The notes below the pieces were generated by a model. It did no database searches and was not told where the DNA came from. It was given only the letters and a program-made list of their open reading frames with translations. Position numbers and translations under genes: made by a program. From Alphaproteobacteria bacterium (lineage in GTDB: Bacteria; Pseudomonadota; Alphaproteobacteria; Caulobacterales; Hyphomonadaceae): 64,000 bases of DNA. Within the stretch, counting starts at the first letter, position 1. The number at the start of each line of letters is the position of its first letter. Shown here in pieces: positions 62,082-64,000 of this stretch. The stretch spans positions 124,001-188,000 of the forward strand of contig JAHJYW010000014.1 in NCBI GenBank assembly GCA_018827375.1, given 5' to 3'.

Positions 62082-62251
62082 GTGATTTTCTTGTATACGG
62101 TAAGCCCTAGAACCAGCAGTACGACAAAGATGATCAATGCCACGCCGAACAGAAACATGGCGATATTTGCGGCCGCACCAGCGAGTCCGCTAAACCCAAG
62201 AATACCGGCTACTACTGCTATGAGCAGAAATACGAGCGCTAATTTAATCAT
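62078..62251 (-). CDS. DUF1328 small membrane protein
   Basis: A 57-residue two-TM protein with the DUF1328 sequence pattern (KLALVFLLIAVVAGILGFSGLAGAAANIA, then VALIIFVVLLVLGL). Family members are found in stress-related operons. ATG 62251 is preferred over 62281. First gene of the pair with the AI-2E transporter. Confidence 0.87.
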   Translation of the reverse strand: MIKLALVFLLIAVVAGILGFSGLAGAAANIAMFLFGVALIIFVVLLVLGLTVYKKIT

Positions 62252-62854
62252 GGGAATGTCCTGTTGTGTGAGCTGCCTCACAATTCAACGGAACATTGCG
62301 GAAATCGTTCCCTGCTGGCGAAGATACACGTAGTGACCGTGGCGCGCTCGGTTCCGAACATTGTTCTCTAAGGCTCTACGATAGCCCGCCGCCTATGGAA
62401 TTCTCTCGGGAATAATCGTCAAGCGTCGGAGATACTTTGTCAGATCAATTACTCTGGACGACTTCTTCAAACCGCCCGTGTGGCACAACCATTCCGAAGC
62501 TGCGGACGGGGCTTGCGGTGATCCGACCTTGCCCAAGTGGTGGTTCGGGGGAGACGAGCGAAGAGTAATGATTTCAATGAGTTGTGGGTGCGCGGGACAG
62601 GTCGCCCCCCCCATATTTTGCCATGAACAAAAAGGGACTTTGTCCCACAAATAATGCTGCTTCATTATCTGACTACGAGGTTATTAGGTCTCTCGAACGA
62701 TCCTTATAATGACCTGAGACCCATTTGGTCCCGCATTTGAATAGAGATGCTACTCCACCCATCAAGCTCATTGAATTTGAACAGCTCATCCATAACGCTA
62801 ATATCGACCTATCATCGAGCTTATGTCCATTCACGAGATGCGTGAGGAAATCAT
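62252..62854. other. 603-base AT-rich intergenic stretch
   Basis: Base composition drops sharply from here to the end. Around 62393-62665 both strands are open for about 90 codons, but only the minus strand has an ATG; neither product is recognised. It may hold the remnant of a lost gene. A small GGGAC-TTT-GTCCC hairpin lies at 62634-62646. Confidence 0.5.
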
Positions 62855-63679
62855 ATGTTCTCCTTTATAACGGTAGCAAATGTCGCTATTAAAGCCGTCC
62901 TATTTGCGGCCGCCTTAACGTACGCGCTCACAGTATCTGTGAGGTGGTCCGACATTCCAAGCCTCGCGAGGTTTCAAGGACAGTCAGTTCGTAAATGGCG
63001 TAGCGTCCTGCATCAGCGCCTGTACATCTGGCAGTCGCTAGAGATCGTAGGCAAGCTGTACTTGCTTTCCGCGTTGTTCATTCAATTTGCGAGCATCAAC
63101 CCCAATTCTCTATTCTTAAAAGCAGTTACGGGGGATATCGAATTTGCAAGACAAAAAGATCAGCAACTTTTCGACGAGACCCGAGAAATCCAGACTGGTA
63201 TCGACATTCTAGAAATCAAATCGCGGCAAATTGAAATTCGGCGAGAAATAGTGGCTCTAAGATCTGACCTAATTCCGGCCAGTGCGATAAACGGAAATAC
63301 GGATTTTACCGATGCAGATAGCGCAATCGAACAGCAAATTCTTGAAGCTCGTGCAGAACTAGTTTCGATAGAGGATACGAGAAAGGATTATAAAGAATGG
63401 TCCCAAAGGCGCTACGACTTATTTTTTGAAATTCTAAGCTGGGATCGGCACGCACCGCTGTGGTTTGCGATGCTTGGTATAAGTGGAACCCTCTTTCTTC
63501 TGGTGGCCAGATTCATGGAAATGAAAAAGAAAAATGGATCGTATGTGGTAGAACATCAATTTATCTCTTCGTCGCGCGCTCCCTCGAAATCCCTTCAAAA
63601 GCTTCATGAGATTCAGCGGGGGAAGTTGCGATCCCGCAAGGGAATGCGAGCAACCAAAAATGATGTTGATATAGATTAG
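62855..63679 (+). CDS. Unrecognised membrane/coiled-coil protein
   Basis: A 274-residue protein. TM helices at about residues 5-27, 62-82 and 203-222; between the second and third is a charged, probably coiled-coil region (ETREIQTGIDILEIKSRQIEIRR). The C-terminus is basic and Ser/Lys-rich. Codons are AT-rich compared with every neighbour before 62250, which suggests horizontal transfer. ATG 62855 follows GAGGAAA. No homology is claimed; the layout resembles membrane-associated sensor or defence proteins but nothing specific shows this. Confidence 0.7.
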   Translation: MFSFITVANVAIKAVLFAAALTYALTVSVRWSDIPSLARFQGQSVRKWRSVLHQRLYIWQSLEIVGKLYLLSALFIQFASINPNSLFLKAVTGDIEFARQKDQQLFDETREIQTGIDILEIKSRQIEIRREIVALRSDLIPASAINGNTDFTDADSAIEQQILEARAELVSIEDTRKDYKEWSQRRYDLFFEILSWDRHAPLWFAMLGISGTLFLLVARFMEMKKKNGSYVVEHQFISSSRAPSKSLQKLHEIQRGKLRSRKGMRATKNDVDID

Positions 63680-63912
63680 CGCTGAAACCGCATTATCCGC
63701 AACTCAGGGTGAGCGAATAAAATTATGTTCGATCGGAGATGTGAAATGTGGGTCTTCGTTCAAGCCTCTCTTAAGCTGCTAGCCTGGTCCACTTACTTGT
63801 AAAGCCGCATTACAGCAGCGCTCTGTTCGCCTCGACGATTAATTATAAGTTGGCACACTGGACAATGCAGCGCGGCTCTTTAGGTATGCAGATATCGAAA
63901 GGACCACCTCTA

Positions 63913-64000
63913 ATGAAAATATTCGCAATCTTATCCATGCTCGCCGTTATTTGCGCGACAAACTCAAATGCAGAGCCGGTCGAAAGTAATCAGACAGCTC
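63913..64000 (+). CDS. Start of an exported protein (truncated by window end)
   Basis: The first 29 codons are open: MKIFAILSMLAVICATNSNA is a clear Sec signal peptide with cleavage likely after SNA. The rest lies outside the window. It shares the AT-rich composition of the preceding gene. 63680-63912 has no gene. Confidence 0.55.
   Translation, partial: MKIFAILSMLAVICATNSNAEPVESNQTA

Noticed and set aside
62393-62665. 90-codon minus-strand frame
   Set aside because: Both strands are open, no ribosome site or family is seen, and the product is not recognisable; kept only as a possible remnant in the intergenic note.
1-64000. tRNA, rRNA, CRISPR array, insertion sequence or prophage
   Set aside because: No cloverleaf with a T-loop, regular repeat-spacer array, transposase or phage structural gene was found by reading both strands.

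Overview
The window looks like the chromosome of a stalked or budding alphaproteobacterium, most likely of the Hyphomonadaceae/Caulobacterales type. It is GC-rich, with many 4-base start/stop overlaps. It carries an UrcA-family protein, a large TonB-dependent receptor, an alphaproteobacterial-style DnaX, and a perfect CtrA-type TTAA-N7-TTAA site. No rRNA, tRNA, CRISPR array, prophage or intact insertion sequence was found. The genus assignment is an inference from gene content only.

Bases 1-16000: the end of an alpha/beta hydrolase and an SLC13-type permease are followed by an aromatic-catabolism block. A MarR regulator faces an operon of 4-hydroxyphenylpyruvate dioxygenase, a 2-TM protein, a VOC enzyme, an unknown protein, a fumarylacetoacetase-family hydrolase and both subunits of a 3-oxoacid CoA-transferase. 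An aromatic aminotransferase 6 kb away has a nearly identical operator-like sequence, so the genes probably form one regulon that feeds tyrosine or phenylalanine carbon to fumarate and acetoacetyl-CoA. Homogentisate dioxygenase and maleylacetoacetate isomerase are not in the window. Next come a Fur/Zur regulator coupled to a thioesterase, a MarR plus NlpC/P60 pair, a cytochrome c, prephenate dehydratase and a LysR.

Bases 16000-38800: small envelope and redox genes, a histone H1-like Lys/Ala repeat protein, NudC, TypA, an Lrp/LysE divergent pair, an S9 peptidase, nrdA, an LpxR lipid A deacylase with a companion lipoprotein, an alcohol dehydrogenase, a three-gene alkylation-repair operon (alkB, an oxygenase, ogt), a TerC protein, a PAS-GGDEF-EAL protein and nrdB. 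nrdA and nrdB lie about 9 kb apart, but each has an NrdR-type box upstream.

Bases 38800-64000: a TonB-like protein, UrcA, a DUF2061 gene with a Fur-like box, AMP nucleosidase, cytochrome b561, a SYLF lipoprotein, a tyrosine phosphatase, dnaX-ybaB-recR, a sugar dehydrogenase, a TonB-dependent receptor, queCED, pirin, a histone deacetylase-like protein, recQ, a ClpP paralogue, a CBS-containing hybrid histidine kinase, and an AI-2E transporter with DUF1328. After about 62250 the base composition turns AT-rich and holds an unrecognised membrane/coiled-coil protein and the start of a secreted protein. This looks like the edge of an accessory region.
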